64,000 bases of DNA from NCBI RefSeq assembly GCF_945277285.1, contig NZ_CALYPR010000001.1:682001-746000 (forward strand). The letters are read 5' to 3'. This document shows, piece after piece, positions 39,906 to 51,162 of the stretch; position 1 is the first letter of the stretch; the number at the start of each line of letters is the position of its first letter. The position numbers were made by a program, and so were the translations under genes. The stretch is from an uncultured Bartonella sp. Its GTDB lineage: Bacteria; Pseudomonadota; Alphaproteobacteria; Rhizobiales; Rhizobiaceae. The notes beneath the pieces are model-generated. The model was not told where the DNA came from. It saw nothing but the letters and a program-made list of their open reading frames with translations, and searched no databases.

Positions 39906-42233
39906 ATGAACATTGCTGTGCCAGAAAATGATAGAAAAATGAGAAAAAAAGAACAAAAAAATAACGTTAAAACAAAAATTTATAGCGCGACAGAGCAGGA
40001 AGCGCTAGATTTCCATAGTCGTGGACGCCCCGGAAAACTGGAAGTTGTTCCGACAAAACCAATGGCTACACAACATGATTTGGCCTTGGCCTATTCACCA
40101 GGGGTTGCCGTTCCGGTCGAGGCAATTGCCGAAAACCCAGCACTTGCCTATGATTATACGGCAAAAGGAAATCTTGTTGCCGTCATATCCAATGGCACGG
40201 CCATTTTAGGGCTTGGGCATCTTGGTGCACTTGCATCCAAACCGGTGATGGAAGGCAAAGCGGTTTTGTTCAAGCGTTTTGCCGATGTCGATTCCATTGA
40301 TATAGAAGTTGATACAACGGACGTTGAAGCTTTTATCAATTCGGTGCGCTATTTAGGCCCGTCCTTTGGTGGTATCAACCTTGAAGATATCAAGGCACCT
40401 GATTGCTTTGTTATCGAAAGCCGGTTGCGGGAACTGATGAATATTCCTGTGTTTCATGATGACCAGCATGGCACAGCCATTATTGCGACAGCCGGACTTC
40501 TCAATGCCCTTTATTTGACTGGCCGCGACATGAAGCATACCAGACTGGTCTGTAATGGCGCCGGTTCGGCCGGAATAGCCTGTATCGAACTTATCAAAGC
40601 CATGGGGTTCAAATCTGAAAATGTTCTTCTGTGTGACACGAAAGGAGTGGTCTATCAGGGACGACAGGAAAACATGAACCAATGGAAGGCAGCCCATGCG
40701 GTTAAAACCGACAAGCGGACATTGGCCGAGGCTCTTGAAGGTGCAGATGTGTTCTTTGGTGTTTCAGCCAAAGGAGTGCTGACACCTGAAATGGTCAAAT
40801 CCATGGCAGCAAAGCCGATTATTTTTGCCATGGCCAATCCCGACCCAGAAATTACGCCGGAAGAAGTGGCAAAAGTGCGCGATGATGCAATTATGGCAAC
40901 GGGTCGCTCGGATTATCCAAACCAGATCAATAACGTGTTGTGTTTCCCTTATATTTTTCGCGGAGCACTTGATGTGCGTGCGAGCACCATCAACGAAGAA
41001 ATGAAAATTGCGGCAGCCAAAGCCATTGCCGAGCTTGCTCGTGAAGAGGTTCCCGATGGTGTCGCCGAGGCCTATCGTGGCAGCCGGTTAAAATTTGGAC
41101 CGCATTACATTATTCCGGTACCGTTTGACCCGCGTTTATTGTCGGCCATTCCGACAGCGGTTGCAAAAGCTGCAATGGATAGCGGTGTTGCCGGCAAACC
41201 GATTGCTGATCTTGAGGCCTATGCGCGCGACCTGCAAGCCCGCCGCGACCCGATTGCTGCAACGATGCGCGGTGTCTATAACCGTGTCCGGCAAAATCCC
41301 AAGCGGATTGTCTTTGCTGAAGGTGAAGAGGAACACGTCATGCGGGCGGCGATTTCCTATGTTAACCAGAAACTCGGCAGTGCAATTCTCGTTGGCCACG
41401 AAGAGCTTATCGAACAACGGGCAAAGGCCGCCGGAATTGATCTTAATCGTGAAGGCATCAAGATAGCCAATGCGCGTTTATCTGACAAAAATGATGCCTA
41501 TGCTGATTATCTTTACAGCAAAATGCAACGCAAAGGCTGGCTCTTGCGCGATTGTCACCGATATATCAACAATGATCGCAACCACTTTGCCGCCTGTATG
41601 GTCGCTCTGGGTGATGCCGATGCAATGATTACCGGTGTGACACGTAATTACGAGACCGGCCTGGAAGATGTCCGTCGTGTGATTGACGTGAAACCGAACG
41701 ACCAGCTTATCGGTATTTCCATTGCCATTTGCCGTGGTCGGACAGTATTTATTGCCGATACGGCAATTTCTGAACATCCGCAAGCAGAGGAAATGGCTAA
41801 TATTGCCGAACAGACAGCAAAATTTGCACAAGATATGGGCTATACCCCGCGTGTCGCACTTCTTGCTTTTTCAACTTTCGGGCACATGAAAGGTGAAGGA
41901 GCACAGCGCATTCAGGAAGCCGTCAGATTGCTTAAAGAACGGAAAGTTAATTTCGAGTTTGACGGTGAAATGAGTGCTGATGTCGCTTTGAACGCCAAGT
42001 TGATGAAGCAATATCCTTTTATGGGCTTGACCGGTCCGGCTGATGTCCTTGTTATGCCGGGTTATCATTCTGCTTCAATAGCAAGCAAAATGTTACAGGA
42101 GCTGGGGGGTGCGACACTGGTTGGCCCTATCCTTGTCGGCCTTGAGAAATCTGCTCAGATCGTGCCGCTTGGTGCTCATGACTCCGATATTGTCACAATG
42201 GCAGCATTGGCAGCCTATAATACGACAAAATAG
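39906..42233 (+). CDS. maeB: NADP-dependent malic enzyme with phosphotransacetylase-like C-terminus
   Basis: The 775-residue protein is the MaeB/TME type: a malic enzyme domain (about 20-440; VFHDDQHGTAII, LVCNGAGSAGIACIEL for cofactor binding, FAMANPDPEI) fused to a phosphate-acetyltransferase-like domain (about 450-770; GVTRNYETGLEDVRRVI, PGYHSASIASKMLQE). It converts malate to pyruvate and CO2; the C-terminal part is regulatory and not an active PTA in studied members. The start could be the ATG at 39906 or 39939; the first has GGAA too close to it, so neither is decisive. It has its own terminator and is divergent from mutS. Confidence 0.95.
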   Translation: MNIAVPENDRKMRKKEQKNNVKTKIYSATEQEALDFHSRGRPGKLEVVPTKPMATQHDLALAYSPGVAVPVEAIAENPALAYDYTAKGNLVAVISNGTAILGLGHLGALASKPVMEGKAVLFKRFADVDSIDIEVDTTDVEAFINSVRYLGPSFGGINLEDIKAPDCFVIESRLRELMNIPVFHDDQHGTAIIATAGLLNALYLTGRDMKHTRLVCNGAGSAGIACIELIKAMGFKSENVLLCDTKGVVYQGRQENMNQWKAAHAVKTDKRTLAEALEGADVFFGVSAKGVLTPEMVKSMAAKPIIFAMANPDPEITPEEVAKVRDDAIMATGRSDYPNQINNVLCFPYIFRGALDVRASTINEEMKIAAAKAIAELAREEVPDGVAEAYRGSRLKFGPHYIIPVPFDPRLLSAIPTAVAKAAMDSGVAGKPIADLEAYARDLQARRDPIAATMRGVYNRVRQNPKRIVFAEGEEEHVMRAAISYVNQKLGSAILVGHEELIEQRAKAAGIDLNREGIKIANARLSDKNDAYADYLYSKMQRKGWLLRDCHRYINNDRNHFAACMVALGDADAMITGVTRNYETGLEDVRRVIDVKPNDQLIGISIAICRGRTVFIADTAISEHPQAEEMANIAEQTAKFAQDMGYTPRVALLAFSTFGHMKGEGAQRIQEAVRLLKERKVNFEFDGEMSADVALNAKLMKQYPFMGLTGPADVLVMPGYHSASIASKMLQELGGATLVGPILVGLEKSAQIVPLGAHDSDIVTMAALAAYNTTK

Positions 42234-42246
42234 TTTTTTTGTTTTT

Positions 42247-42277
42247 AAAAGCCCCGTTTTGTAAAGCGGGGCTTTTT
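42247..42277 (+). terminator. Intrinsic terminator of maeB
   Basis: AAAAGCCCCG pairs with CGGGGCTTTT across a ten-base loop and is followed by more T. It starts 13 bases after the maeB stop. Confidence 0.92.
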
Positions 42278-42561
42278 AAAAAAAGCATTCACTGAATGAA
42301 TAATTTTTCGACCAGAACAAATAGTCGTTTGTTCTGGAATTTTTATGATAAATTCATAAATGATTGCTATTTTTACAAAAAATGGCAATCATTTCGGCAA
42401 TTTTTTAAAGCTACAGGATAATTTTAGCATCGTGTAATATAATGTGTTTTGCGTTTACCAAAAAAAATGGAATTTGGGTTTGATTTAAAAAAATAGTTTA
42501 TCAATAAAACAGTAGGCTAAATTCTGTTGCATAAGCGTTGTTAGGGCAAGGATTAAATAAA

Positions 42562-45500
42562 ATGGCGGAAACGGCATCAGCTATCAAATGGCTTCTTTCA
42601 CAGCAAACGGAAGCACGTTACCTTCCCGATACAGCTTTTCCTATCCGTTCCACCTTTAAATCGGAAGATGAATTGGAACAGCTTGCTCATGAAATGGCCG
42701 AAGGCAAAAAAATTGTTCTGCCGGAATATACGCCCTTTGATTTTAGAGAAAGACTAACAGAAAATTCCAAGCTCATTCTGCACACTTTCCGCGCCACCGA
42801 TGCTGCCTCGCGCAATAATGAGACAATCACTCCGGCTGCCCAATGGCTGTTGGACAATCATTACACAATTGATAAAACAATTCAGCAGGCACGGCGCGAT
42901 TTTCCTGCATCTTTTGTCAAACAGCTTCCCCCCTATAAAGGGGAAAATGAATTACCACGCATTTTCGCGCTTGCCTGGCTTTACGTTGCCCACACTGATA
43001 GCAGCTTTTCATTAAAAACCTTGACAGCAATGGTTAACGGCTACCAACAGGTTGCCGATTTCCAAATTGGCGAGTTATGGGCCTTGCCTTCAGCGGTGCG
43101 TATGGTTCTGATAGAAAATGCCCGCCGGCTTTCCATGCGTATCGAAAAAGCGCGTCGCATGCGACAATTTGCCAATCAGGCCGCCGATAAAATTGCGCTG
43201 GCGGAAAATGATAATACACTACGGGGTATTTTTTCTGTTTATGAGACACTGATTGCCGATCCTACATTTGCTGCCCATCTTCTTTACCGGCTGCGGGGTG
43301 CCTCAGTTGATTCAACAATTGCCTTGAACTGGCTTGAAGATCAGCTCCATCGCCATGGAAGCGATCCTGAAGCGGCAACGGCCGAAGAGCATTCGCGCCA
43401 GTCCACTGGTGGTGTAACCATGGGCAACATTATCCGTGCCTTGAAAGCCATTGATGATGTTGACTGGACCGCATGGTTTGAAACTGTCAGCCATGTTGAC
43501 TTCATGTTGCGGGAAAATAGCGATTTTGGAGAGATCGATTTTCCCTCACGCAATACCTATCGCGTTATTATTGAAAAAATCGCGCGTCGTTCACCATTAA
43601 GCGAACTGGAAGTCACAAAAAAAGCAATAGATATGGTGGAAGATGCAAAAAAAGATGGCACCAGAACAGGTGCTTCTGTCGCATGGTATCTTGCCGGCCC
43701 CGGGCGTGAAACTTTTGAAAAAGCCTGTCAATACGATTGTCCGTTCTTGACACGCTTTATGCGCGCTTTGCGTGCCATGAAAATATTCAGTATTGCGCTT
43801 CCGGTTTCGGTGCTCACCATTCTTATTCTTGTTGCGGTTTATGCACTTTTACGAGAATCCGGTTTGAGCCATGGCCTATCACTGACATTTACAGCGCTTG
43901 CCTTGTTTCCGACTATGGACACCGCCTTTGCGCTATTTAATACTTTGGTTGCATGGACGGTCGAACCGCGTCGCCTTATCGGTTATGAATATAAAAACGG
44001 CATCCCTGAAGAAGCCAAAACACTTGTGGTCGTTCCGACAATGATCACTTCGCGCGATTCAGTTGACGAACAGATAAGAAATCTTGAAGTTCATTATCTG
44101 TCAAATCCGCAGGGAGCTATTTATTTTGCCTTGGTCACAGACTGGGCCGATTCAAAAGAGGAAGAGACAGCCGATGACCGCGATCTGCTTGACTACGCCC
44201 AAAAAGGCATTGCCGATCTTAACCAGCATTATCGTGGCGATGGTCAGCCTTTGTTTTTCATTTTACATCGCCATCGTCTTTTTAATGCCAGTGAAGGTTG
44301 CTATATGGGATGGGAGCGCAAGCGTGGTAAACTTCATGAATTGAACCTGCTTTTACGTGGCGATCGCGACACCAGTTTCTTTCCGACTGACCCGCGTCTA
44401 CCAATGGATTGCCGCTTTGTAATGACGCTTGATTCCGATACCAGGCTTACTCCTGAAGCGGTCACCCGACTTGTCGGTAAACTCAACCATCCGTTAAACC
44501 GGCCGGTTATTGACCCAAAAACCCGCACTGTCAAAAGCGGCTATGGTATTTTGCAGCCGCGTGTAACACCATCACTCACCACCGGTGATGAGGCATCCTT
44601 TTTGCAACGGGTCTTTTCTGTCAACCGTGGTTTGGATCCATATGTGTTTGCTGTTTCCGACACTTATCAAGACCTGTTGGGGGAAGGCACCTATACCGGC
44701 AAAGGCCTCTACGACATTGATGCATTTGAAATCGCCCTTGCCGACAAAGTACGTGAAAACAGCGTTTTGAGCCACGACCTTCTGGAAGGCGGTTATGCAC
44801 GCGCCGGTTTTGTCAGCGATGTTGAAGTGGTTGAGGATTATCCAACAGCCTATAATGTCGATGTTGCGCGTCATCACCGCTGGATTCGCGGCGACTGGCA
44901 ATTACTACCTTATCTGTTCACTCGCCATAATATCAATCTTATCACCCGATGGAAAATGCAGGATAATTTGCGGCGCTCCCTGACACCGCTCATGTGGATT
45001 GTTGCTTCTGTTGCCGGCTGGTGCACATTGTCGCTTCACACTGCCATTTTCTGGCAATTATTTCTGTTGCTTGGCATGTTTGCGGCACCAACGCTTGGTG
45101 TCATCCGCAGTATTATGCCGACAAGCATGGATAACTCATTGCGTGGCCATTTCCAGTCGGTTTTGACCAATATTGCCACAAGTACGGCCGATGTGGCCTT
45201 GCGCACCACATTTCTTGCCTATTCTGCTTGCTATATGATTGATGCGATTATTCGCACACTCTATCGCATGTTTGTATCGCATAAACATCTGCTTGAATGG
45301 AAAACCTCGGCGGCAACGCGTTCATCGCCCAATACACTTTCATTTTATATGACAACGATGTGGCCCGCATCACTCATTGGTGTCGTTTCAATCTTGCTGC
45401 CAGTCGTCCTAGATAATTCAGCGGTTTTTGTAGCGCTTCCCTTTGGTCTTTTATGGTTTTTTTCGCCACTTATCGCGTGGATTGTGAGCCGTTCGGCAGC

Positions 45501-48500
45501 TTTTCAGGATTCACTTGAAATCCGGGCGGCTGATAAGGGAGAATTGCGCCGCATTGCACGGCGTACATGGCATTATTATGAAACTTTTGCCAATGCCGAT
45601 AACCATTTTCTGCCCCCTGATAATTTCCAGGAAGATCCGGTTCCGGTTCTAGCACGCAGAACTTCGCCCACCAATATCGGTGTCTATCTTCTTTCAACTG
45701 TTGCCGCGCGCGATTTCGGCTGGATCAGTTTTGATGATGCCACCCTTCGTATCAAACGGACATTGGATACGATGGAAAACATGGAAAGATTCCGCGGCCA
45801 TTTTTTCAACTGGTATGAGACCGACACTTTGCGGCCATTGGTACCAAGCTATGTTTCGACTGTCGATTCCGGCAACTTGGCCGGCCATCTTGTAACTCTT
45901 TCATCTGCTCTTAAAGAATGGGCGGAAGCGCCTTCGGTATTTCTTCAGGGTGACCTTGCCGGCCTTCTCGACGTCAATGATATATTGCAAGAAACACTCG
46001 ATCTCATTCCTGATGACCGACGTATTTTGCGGCCTCTTCGCCGGCGGATTGAAGAACGCATTGCCAATTTCCGCAGGGCTGTCCGTTCCATTATGGATGA
46101 ACCGGAAACAGCAACATTTCGCACCACCAATCTGACGATAGCAGCCAATGATATCGGACGGCTGACCAGCGAATTTGACGGTGAAATTGATAGCGATGAA
46201 TCCCATCGTGCCGTGCAATGGGCAGAATGCCTGATTGAGACATGTGAAGCACACACACATGATGCGACCGCCGATCACGACACCGAAGCTTTAAGAAAAA
46301 CACTGGATGATCTTTCGACAAAAGCCCGCCAATTCGCTTTTGATATGAAATTCGATTTTCTCGAACGGCCGGAACGTCGTCTGATGTCGATAGGCTATCG
46401 GGTCCAGGAAAATGAGCTTGATGAAAGCTGTTATGATCTGCTTGCCTCAGAGGCCCGCCTTTCAAGCCTTTTTGCAATTGCCAAGGGCGATGTGAAGGTT
46501 GAACATTGGTTCCGTCTTGGCCGTTTGCTCGTGCCTGTCGGTTGGAAAGGTGCGCTGCTTTCCTGGTCGGGCTCGATGTTTGAATATCTGATGCCACCGC
46601 TTGTCATGCGCGAGCCGTTGGGGTCGCTTCTTGACCAGACCAACCGGCTGATCGTGCGCCGTCAAATTCAATATGCCAATGAACGCGGACTTCCGTGGGG
46701 AATTTCAGAGGCCGCCTTTAATGCACGCGACCAGCAAATGAATTACCAATATTCCAACTTTGGTGTTCCAAGCCTCGGTCTTCAACGCGGACTTTCGCGC
46801 AATGCCGTTATCGCGCCTTATGCCAGCATTCTCGCTTCGCAATATATGCCGACAGAAGCTGTTGCCAACCTGAAAAGGTTACGCAAGCTTGGCGCCCTCG
46901 GAGAATACGGTTTTCACGACTCGGTGGATTTTACCCCCGCCCGCGTCCGTGAAGGTGAAAAATACGCTATTGTCAAAAACTATTATGCCCACCATCATGG
47001 CATGTCTATTCTGGCAATCGACAATGTCATCTTTGACGGCCGTATGAGAAACCGTTTCCACAGTGATCCGGTGATTGAAGCAGCACAACTTCTATTGCAA
47101 GAAAAGGCACCGCGCGAAATTCCGATGGTGCGTGCAAAAATAGCAAATCCGATGCGCAGCGATGCTGGTGGTTTCGAAGATGCTCCTGTGCGCGAAATCA
47201 ATGCGCCGCTTACCAAACCACGTTCGACTGTACTGTTGTCGAACGGTGCCTATTCGGTGATGCTTACTGCCAAAGGTTCCGGATATAGCCGCTGGAACAA
47301 TATTGCCATTACCCGTTTTATGCCTGATGCTGCGGAAGACCAACAAGGCACGTTTATATTTCTGCGTGACCCGGCCTCGGGGCGCTGGTGGTCGGCTACA
47401 GGCGAACCCACGCGTGTTGCCGATGAAGAATCTTCAACTGTTTTTACCGAAGAGAAGGCCGAATATTCAAAAACTGTTGACGGTATAAAATCCACTGTCG
47501 AATGTATTGTTGCATCCGAAGGTGATGGCGAGGGACGGCGTATCGAGCTTATTAATACAACCTCGAAAGACCGTATTCTTGAAATTACATCCTTTGCCGA
47601 ACTGGTTTTGACAACTCCTGAAACAGACTCGGCCCATACGGTGTTTTCACGCATGTTTGTGGAAACCGAAATTACCGATCAAGGGGGAACGATCTATGCA
47701 AAACGGCGCAAGCGCGATCCCCATGATCCGGACATCCATGTTGCCCATTTTGTTACCGATACCTCAGGTGCAATTCGTGATGCCGAGGCTGAAACCGACC
47801 GTCGTGTCTTTATCGGTCGCGGACGCTCTATTCGTCGTCCGGCTGCTTTCGACCGTGGTTCCACACTCACTGGAAGTCAGGGCTGCGTTCTAGATCCGGT
47901 AGCGGCAATCAGATGTCGTGTGCGGGTTCCGGCGCGCAAAAAAGCGGGACTGATATTCTGGACATTTGCAGCAGATTCGAAAGAGAAACTTGCCTCGCAA
48001 GTTGAATATTATCGCCAGCCCAATGTATTCCAGCGTGAGTTTTCTCTTGCATGGACCCGTTCGCAGGTCTCGCTCTACCAGCTTGGCATCAAGCCGAAAG
48101 AAGCACTTGTTTATCAGAAATTTGCCACCTCGCTGATCTATCCCGACCGCACATGGAGACTGCCAGCCGAAACTATTGCTGAAATTCTTGGCAAACAGTC
48201 GGATTTGTGGCCTATGTCTATCTCTGGTGATTTTCCGATCTTTCTGTTGCGGCTTGATAATGAAGCCGACCTTGAAGTATTGCGCGGGCTTTTGAAAGCC
48301 CACGAATATTGGCGTATGCGCGGATTGACTGTTGATATTGTCATTTTGAACGAACGGGCTTTTTCCTATGCGCAAGATACCCAGCGCGCCATTGAATGGA
48401 TGTGCGAAGGCTACCGCAACCGCACAGCCGAAGCAGATGGGCGCCAGCATATATTCACTGTCCGTCGTGACCAGATGGATGAGCAGAGCTTCAAAACTTT

Positions 48501-51162
48501 GCTTGCCAGTGCGCGCATTGTTTTACAGGCGCAGAATGGTTCGTTATCCGAACAGATGCGGCGCATGGAAACTATCGATTCCGACCTTGCCCAGCGAAAT
48601 AAAGAAAATGGCGATGAAATCAGCCATTCGAACGGCAAGACACAAAATGGCAAAGTTTCCCAACGCAAGAATGGCAAGCATGAAGAAGTTGTTATGCCGC
48701 TTGAACAGGGGCAATTTACGTCTATCGGTATTATCGGTGACCAGCACAAATCCTGCCCGCTTCCTGACGGCAAAGACCTTACTTTCTGGAATGGCTATGG
48801 CGGTTTTGATAAGGATAACAGCTATGTTATCCGCCTTTCCGGAAGAAATGCAACGCCCAATCCATGGATCAATGTAATTGCCAACGAACATTTCGGATTC
48901 CATGTTTCGGCAGAAGGCTCGAGTTTCACATGGGCAGGAAATAGCCGTGACTACCAATTGACCCCATGGGCCAATGACCCTGTTGTCAACCGCCCGGGTG
49001 AAGCGCTCTATATCGTCGACCGGCGTTCATTGAAACGGTTTTCACCTGTTTCTGTTGTCGAATGTGACGACAGCACAGTTTATGAGGTTCGTCATGGTCT
49101 GGGCTATTCGACCTTTACATCAAAACACGGAGCAATCAGTCTCGAGCTTACCCATACGGTTGATGTCAAACGGCCGATACGCCTGTCGCGCCTTGTCATA
49201 AAAAACGACGACAAAACACCAAGAAGTCTCAGACTTTATGATTACGTCGAATGGGTTCTCGGTACAGTGCGGGCAAAAAATGTTCCCTTTATTGTGCCTG
49301 ATTATGATGCCAAACGTGGTGCGTTTTTTGTACGCAACCCCTATCATACGGAAAAATCCGAAGATGTAAGCTTCATTGCAGCGTCCAACGCGCCGTCAAG
49401 CTATACAGCCGACAGAACGGAATTCATCGGTTCGATAGGAACGGTCAAACACCCGCAGGCGATCCGGAAAGGCGAGGCCCTCTCCAATATAGTGGAAGCC
49501 GGACGTGACCCGTGTTCTGCACTTGCCTTTGATATAGAACTGAAAGCCGGTGAAAAGAAAGAGATTGTATTTTATTTGGGCAATGCCAAAAGCCGCGCGG
49601 AAGCGGAAAAGTTGCTCGATTCTGTGCGCAAAGAAACGTTTACCGGCATTCTTGAAAAGGAAAAGAAACAGTGGAACGATTTTGTTTCGGGCGTGCAGGT
49701 CAAGACAGCCGATCCATCCTTTGATGTGATGGTCAATAGCTGGCTTCCCTATCAAACCTATGCCTGCCGTATTATGGCGCGGGCCGCTTTCTATCAGGCC
49801 AGCGGCGCCTTCGGTTTCCGTGACCAGTTGCAAGATACGTTGTCAATGCTGCTGTTAAAGCCGGAACTTGCCCGTGAACAACTGATTAATGCGGCCTCCC
49901 GACAGTTTCCGGAAGGCGATGTACAACACTGGTGGCTTCCTGATTCAGGTGCCGGCGTTCGGACGTTGATTTCCGATGATGTAGCATGGCTTGGCTATGG
50001 CACGACTCTTTACGTCAATACGACAGGAGACCGTGACTTCCTTGATACCAATATCGCCTTTATTGATGGCGAGAAGCTCAAAGAAGGCCAACATGACAGC
50101 TATTTTCAACCCGCTGTTTCACCAAAAACCGCAACTCTTTACGAGCATTGTGCTCTTGCTCTTGATCTTGCGGTCAAACGAACCGGTAAACACGACTTGC
50201 CCTTGATGCTGGGTGGCGACTGGAATGACGGAATGAATCTCGTCGGCATTGGCGGTAAGGGTGAAAGCGTCTGGCTCGGCTGGTTCTTGGGCGCTGTTTT
50301 ACAGGCTTTCATTCCGATTGCTAAAGCACGCAAGGATGAAAAACGTGTCAAGAAATGGACACGTCATTTGGAAAAGCTTACCCAGGCACTTGAAAAAAGC
50401 GGATGGGACGGGAAATGGTATCGTCGTGGCTATTTTGATGACGGTACGCCCTTGGGCTCCCACAGCAATGACGAATGCAAGATTGATACAATTGCCCAAT
50501 CGTGGAGCGTTATTTCCGGCATGGGAACTGATGAGCACCAGAAACAAGCGATGCAATCCATGCTTGATCATCTTCTTGATGAAAAAGGCGAACTGATCCG
50601 TCTGTTCTGGCCACCATTTGACAAGACCGAGCTTGAGCCCGGATATATCAAGGGTTATCCCGCTGGCATCCGTGAGAATGGCGGACAATATACCCATGGT
50701 GCAATCTGGAGCATTTTGGCGCTTGCCAAACTGCACGAAAATGACAAGGCCTATGAAGTTTTCTCGATGATCAACCCGGTCTCGCACGGAAGAAACCCGC
50801 ATGTCTATCGTGTTGAACCTTATGTTGTTTCTGCTGATGTCTATTCAGTTGAACCTCGCCGCGGTGAAGGTGGCTGGACTTGGTATACCGGCTCAGCCGG
50901 TTGGTTCTATCGCGCTGCGACTGAAACCATTTTGGGCATTAGCCGCAATGGTGCAAAGCTCTATCTTACGCCTTGTCTACCAACGGAATGGCCCGGTTAT
51001 GAAGCGACAGTCAAATTCGATAACGCGACCTATCTTATCAAAGTCACCCGCGGCAAAAACCCCCGCGTTACTGTTGATGGTAAAAAAGTCGAAAAACCTG
51101 AAAACGGCATTGTTTTGAAAAAGACCGGACACCATGAAATTAATCTGACTATAGCAAGCTGA
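42562..51162 (+). CDS. cgs: Cyclic beta-1,2-glucan synthase
   Basis: This giant inner-membrane enzyme makes and cyclises periplasmic beta-1,2-glucan from UDP-glucose and is the homologue of NdvB, ChvB and Brucella Cgs. From the ATG at 42562 (AAGGA nine bases upstream) it has 2866 residues, nearly the Brucella length. A soluble N-terminal region precedes membrane helices at about 403-465; the GT84 domain follows with DSDTRL (about 623) and RHHRWIRGDW (about 770), then more helices at about 813-975. The C-terminal half contains GH94-like phosphorylase modules with GFRDQLQDT and GGDWNDGMN (about 2552), the part that sets ring size in Brucella. A Lys/Asn/Gly-rich linker lies near 2013-2043. It stands alone; the transporter cgt/ndvA is not in this window. 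Confidence 0.97.
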   Translation: MAETASAIKWLLSQQTEARYLPDTAFPIRSTFKSEDELEQLAHEMAEGKKIVLPEYTPFDFRERLTENSKLILHTFRATDAASRNNETITPAAQWLLDNHYTIDKTIQQARRDFPASFVKQLPPYKGENELPRIFALAWLYVAHTDSSFSLKTLTAMVNGYQQVADFQIGELWALPSAVRMVLIENARRLSMRIEKARRMRQFANQAADKIALAENDNTLRGIFSVYETLIADPTFAAHLLYRLRGASVDSTIALNWLEDQLHRHGSDPEAATAEEHSRQSTGGVTMGNIIRALKAIDDVDWTAWFETVSHVDFMLRENSDFGEIDFPSRNTYRVIIEKIARRSPLSELEVTKKAIDMVEDAKKDGTRTGASVAWYLAGPGRETFEKACQYDCPFLTRFMRALRAMKIFSIALPVSVLTILILVAVYALLRESGLSHGLSLTFTALALFPTMDTAFALFNTLVAWTVEPRRLIGYEYKNGIPEEAKTLVVVPTMITSRDSVDEQIRNLEVHYLSNPQGAIYFALVTDWADSKEEETADDRDLLDYAQKGIADLNQHYRGDGQPLFFILHRHRLFNASEGCYMGWERKRGKLHELNLLLRGDRDTSFFPTDPRLPMDCRFVMTLDSDTRLTPEAVTRLVGKLNHPLNRPVIDPKTRTVKSGYGILQPRVTPSLTTGDEASFLQRVFSVNRGLDPYVFAVSDTYQDLLGEGTYTGKGLYDIDAFEIALADKVRENSVLSHDLLEGGYARAGFVSDVEVVEDYPTAYNVDVARHHRWIRGDWQLLPYLFTRHNINLITRWKMQDNLRRSLTPLMWIVASVAGWCTLSLHTAIFWQLFLLLGMFAAPTLGVIRSIMPTSMDNSLRGHFQSVLTNIATSTADVALRTTFLAYSACYMIDAIIRTLYRMFVSHKHLLEWKTSAATRSSPNTLSFYMTTMWPASLIGVVSILLPVVLDNSAVFVALPFGLLWFFSPLIAWIVSRSAAFQDSLEIRAADKGELRRIARRTWHYYETFANADNHFLPPDNFQEDPVPVLARRTSPTNIGVYLLSTVAARDFGWISFDDATLRIKRTLDTMENMERFRGHFFNWYETDTLRPLVPSYVSTVDSGNLAGHLVTLSSALKEWAEAPSVFLQGDLAGLLDVNDILQETLDLIPDDRRILRPLRRRIEERIANFRRAVRSIMDEPETATFRTTNLTIAANDIGRLTSEFDGEIDSDESHRAVQWAECLIETCEAHTHDATADHDTEALRKTLDDLSTKARQFAFDMKFDFLERPERRLMSIGYRVQENELDESCYDLLASEARLSSLFAIAKGDVKVEHWFRLGRLLVPVGWKGALLSWSGSMFEYLMPPLVMREPLGSLLDQTNRLIVRRQIQYANERGLPWGISEAAFNARDQQMNYQYSNFGVPSLGLQRGLSRNAVIAPYASILASQYMPTEAVANLKRLRKLGALGEYGFHDSVDFTPARVREGEKYAIVKNYYAHHHGMSILAIDNVIFDGRMRNRFHSDPVIEAAQLLLQEKAPREIPMVRAKIANPMRSDAGGFEDAPVREINAPLTKPRSTVLLSNGAYSVMLTAKGSGYSRWNNIAITRFMPDAAEDQQGTFIFLRDPASGRWWSATGEPTRVADEESSTVFTEEKAEYSKTVDGIKSTVECIVASEGDGEGRRIELINTTSKDRILEITSFAELVLTTPETDSAHTVFSRMFVETEITDQGGTIYAKRRKRDPHDPDIHVAHFVTDTSGAIRDAEAETDRRVFIGRGRSIRRPAAFDRGSTLTGSQGCVLDPVAAIRCRVRVPARKKAGLIFWTFAADSKEKLASQVEYYRQPNVFQREFSLAWTRSQVSLYQLGIKPKEALVYQKFATSLIYPDRTWRLPAETIAEILGKQSDLWPMSISGDFPIFLLRLDNEADLEVLRGLLKAHEYWRMRGLTVDIVILNERAFSYAQDTQRAIEWMCEGYRNRTAEADGRQHIFTVRRDQMDEQSFKTLLASARIVLQAQNGSLSEQMRRMETIDSDLAQRNKENGDEISHSNGKTQNGKVSQRKNGKHEEVVMPLEQGQFTSIGIIGDQHKSCPLPDGKDLTFWNGYGGFDKDNSYVIRLSGRNATPNPWINVIANEHFGFHVSAEGSSFTWAGNSRDYQLTPWANDPVVNRPGEALYIVDRRSLKRFSPVSVVECDDSTVYEVRHGLGYSTFTSKHGAISLELTHTVDVKRPIRLSRLVIKNDDKTPRSLRLYDYVEWVLGTVRAKNVPFIVPDYDAKRGAFFVRNPYHTEKSEDVSFIAASNAPSSYTADRTEFIGSIGTVKHPQAIRKGEALSNIVEAGRDPCSALAFDIELKAGEKKEIVFYLGNAKSRAEAEKLLDSVRKETFTGILEKEKKQWNDFVSGVQVKTADPSFDVMVNSWLPYQTYACRIMARAAFYQASGAFGFRDQLQDTLSMLLLKPELAREQLINAASRQFPEGDVQHWWLPDSGAGVRTLISDDVAWLGYGTTLYVNTTGDRDFLDTNIAFIDGEKLKEGQHDSYFQPAVSPKTATLYEHCALALDLAVKRTGKHDLPLMLGGDWNDGMNLVGIGGKGESVWLGWFLGAVLQAFIPIAKARKDEKRVKKWTRHLEKLTQALEKSGWDGKWYRRGYFDDGTPLGSHSNDECKIDTIAQSWSVISGMGTDEHQKQAMQSMLDHLLDEKGELIRLFWPPFDKTELEPGYIKGYPAGIRENGGQYTHGAIWSILALAKLHENDKAYEVFSMINPVSHGRNPHVYRVEPYVVSADVYSVEPRRGEGGWTWYTGSAGWFYRAATETILGISRNGAKLYLTPCLPTEWPGYEATVKFDNATYLIKVTRGKNPRVTVDGKKVEKPENGIVLKKTGHHEINLTIAS

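Noticed and set aside
46091-46597. 168-codon minus-strand frame inside cgs
   Set aside because: It is a shadow in an 8.6 kb conserved coding gene; the translation has no family resemblance.
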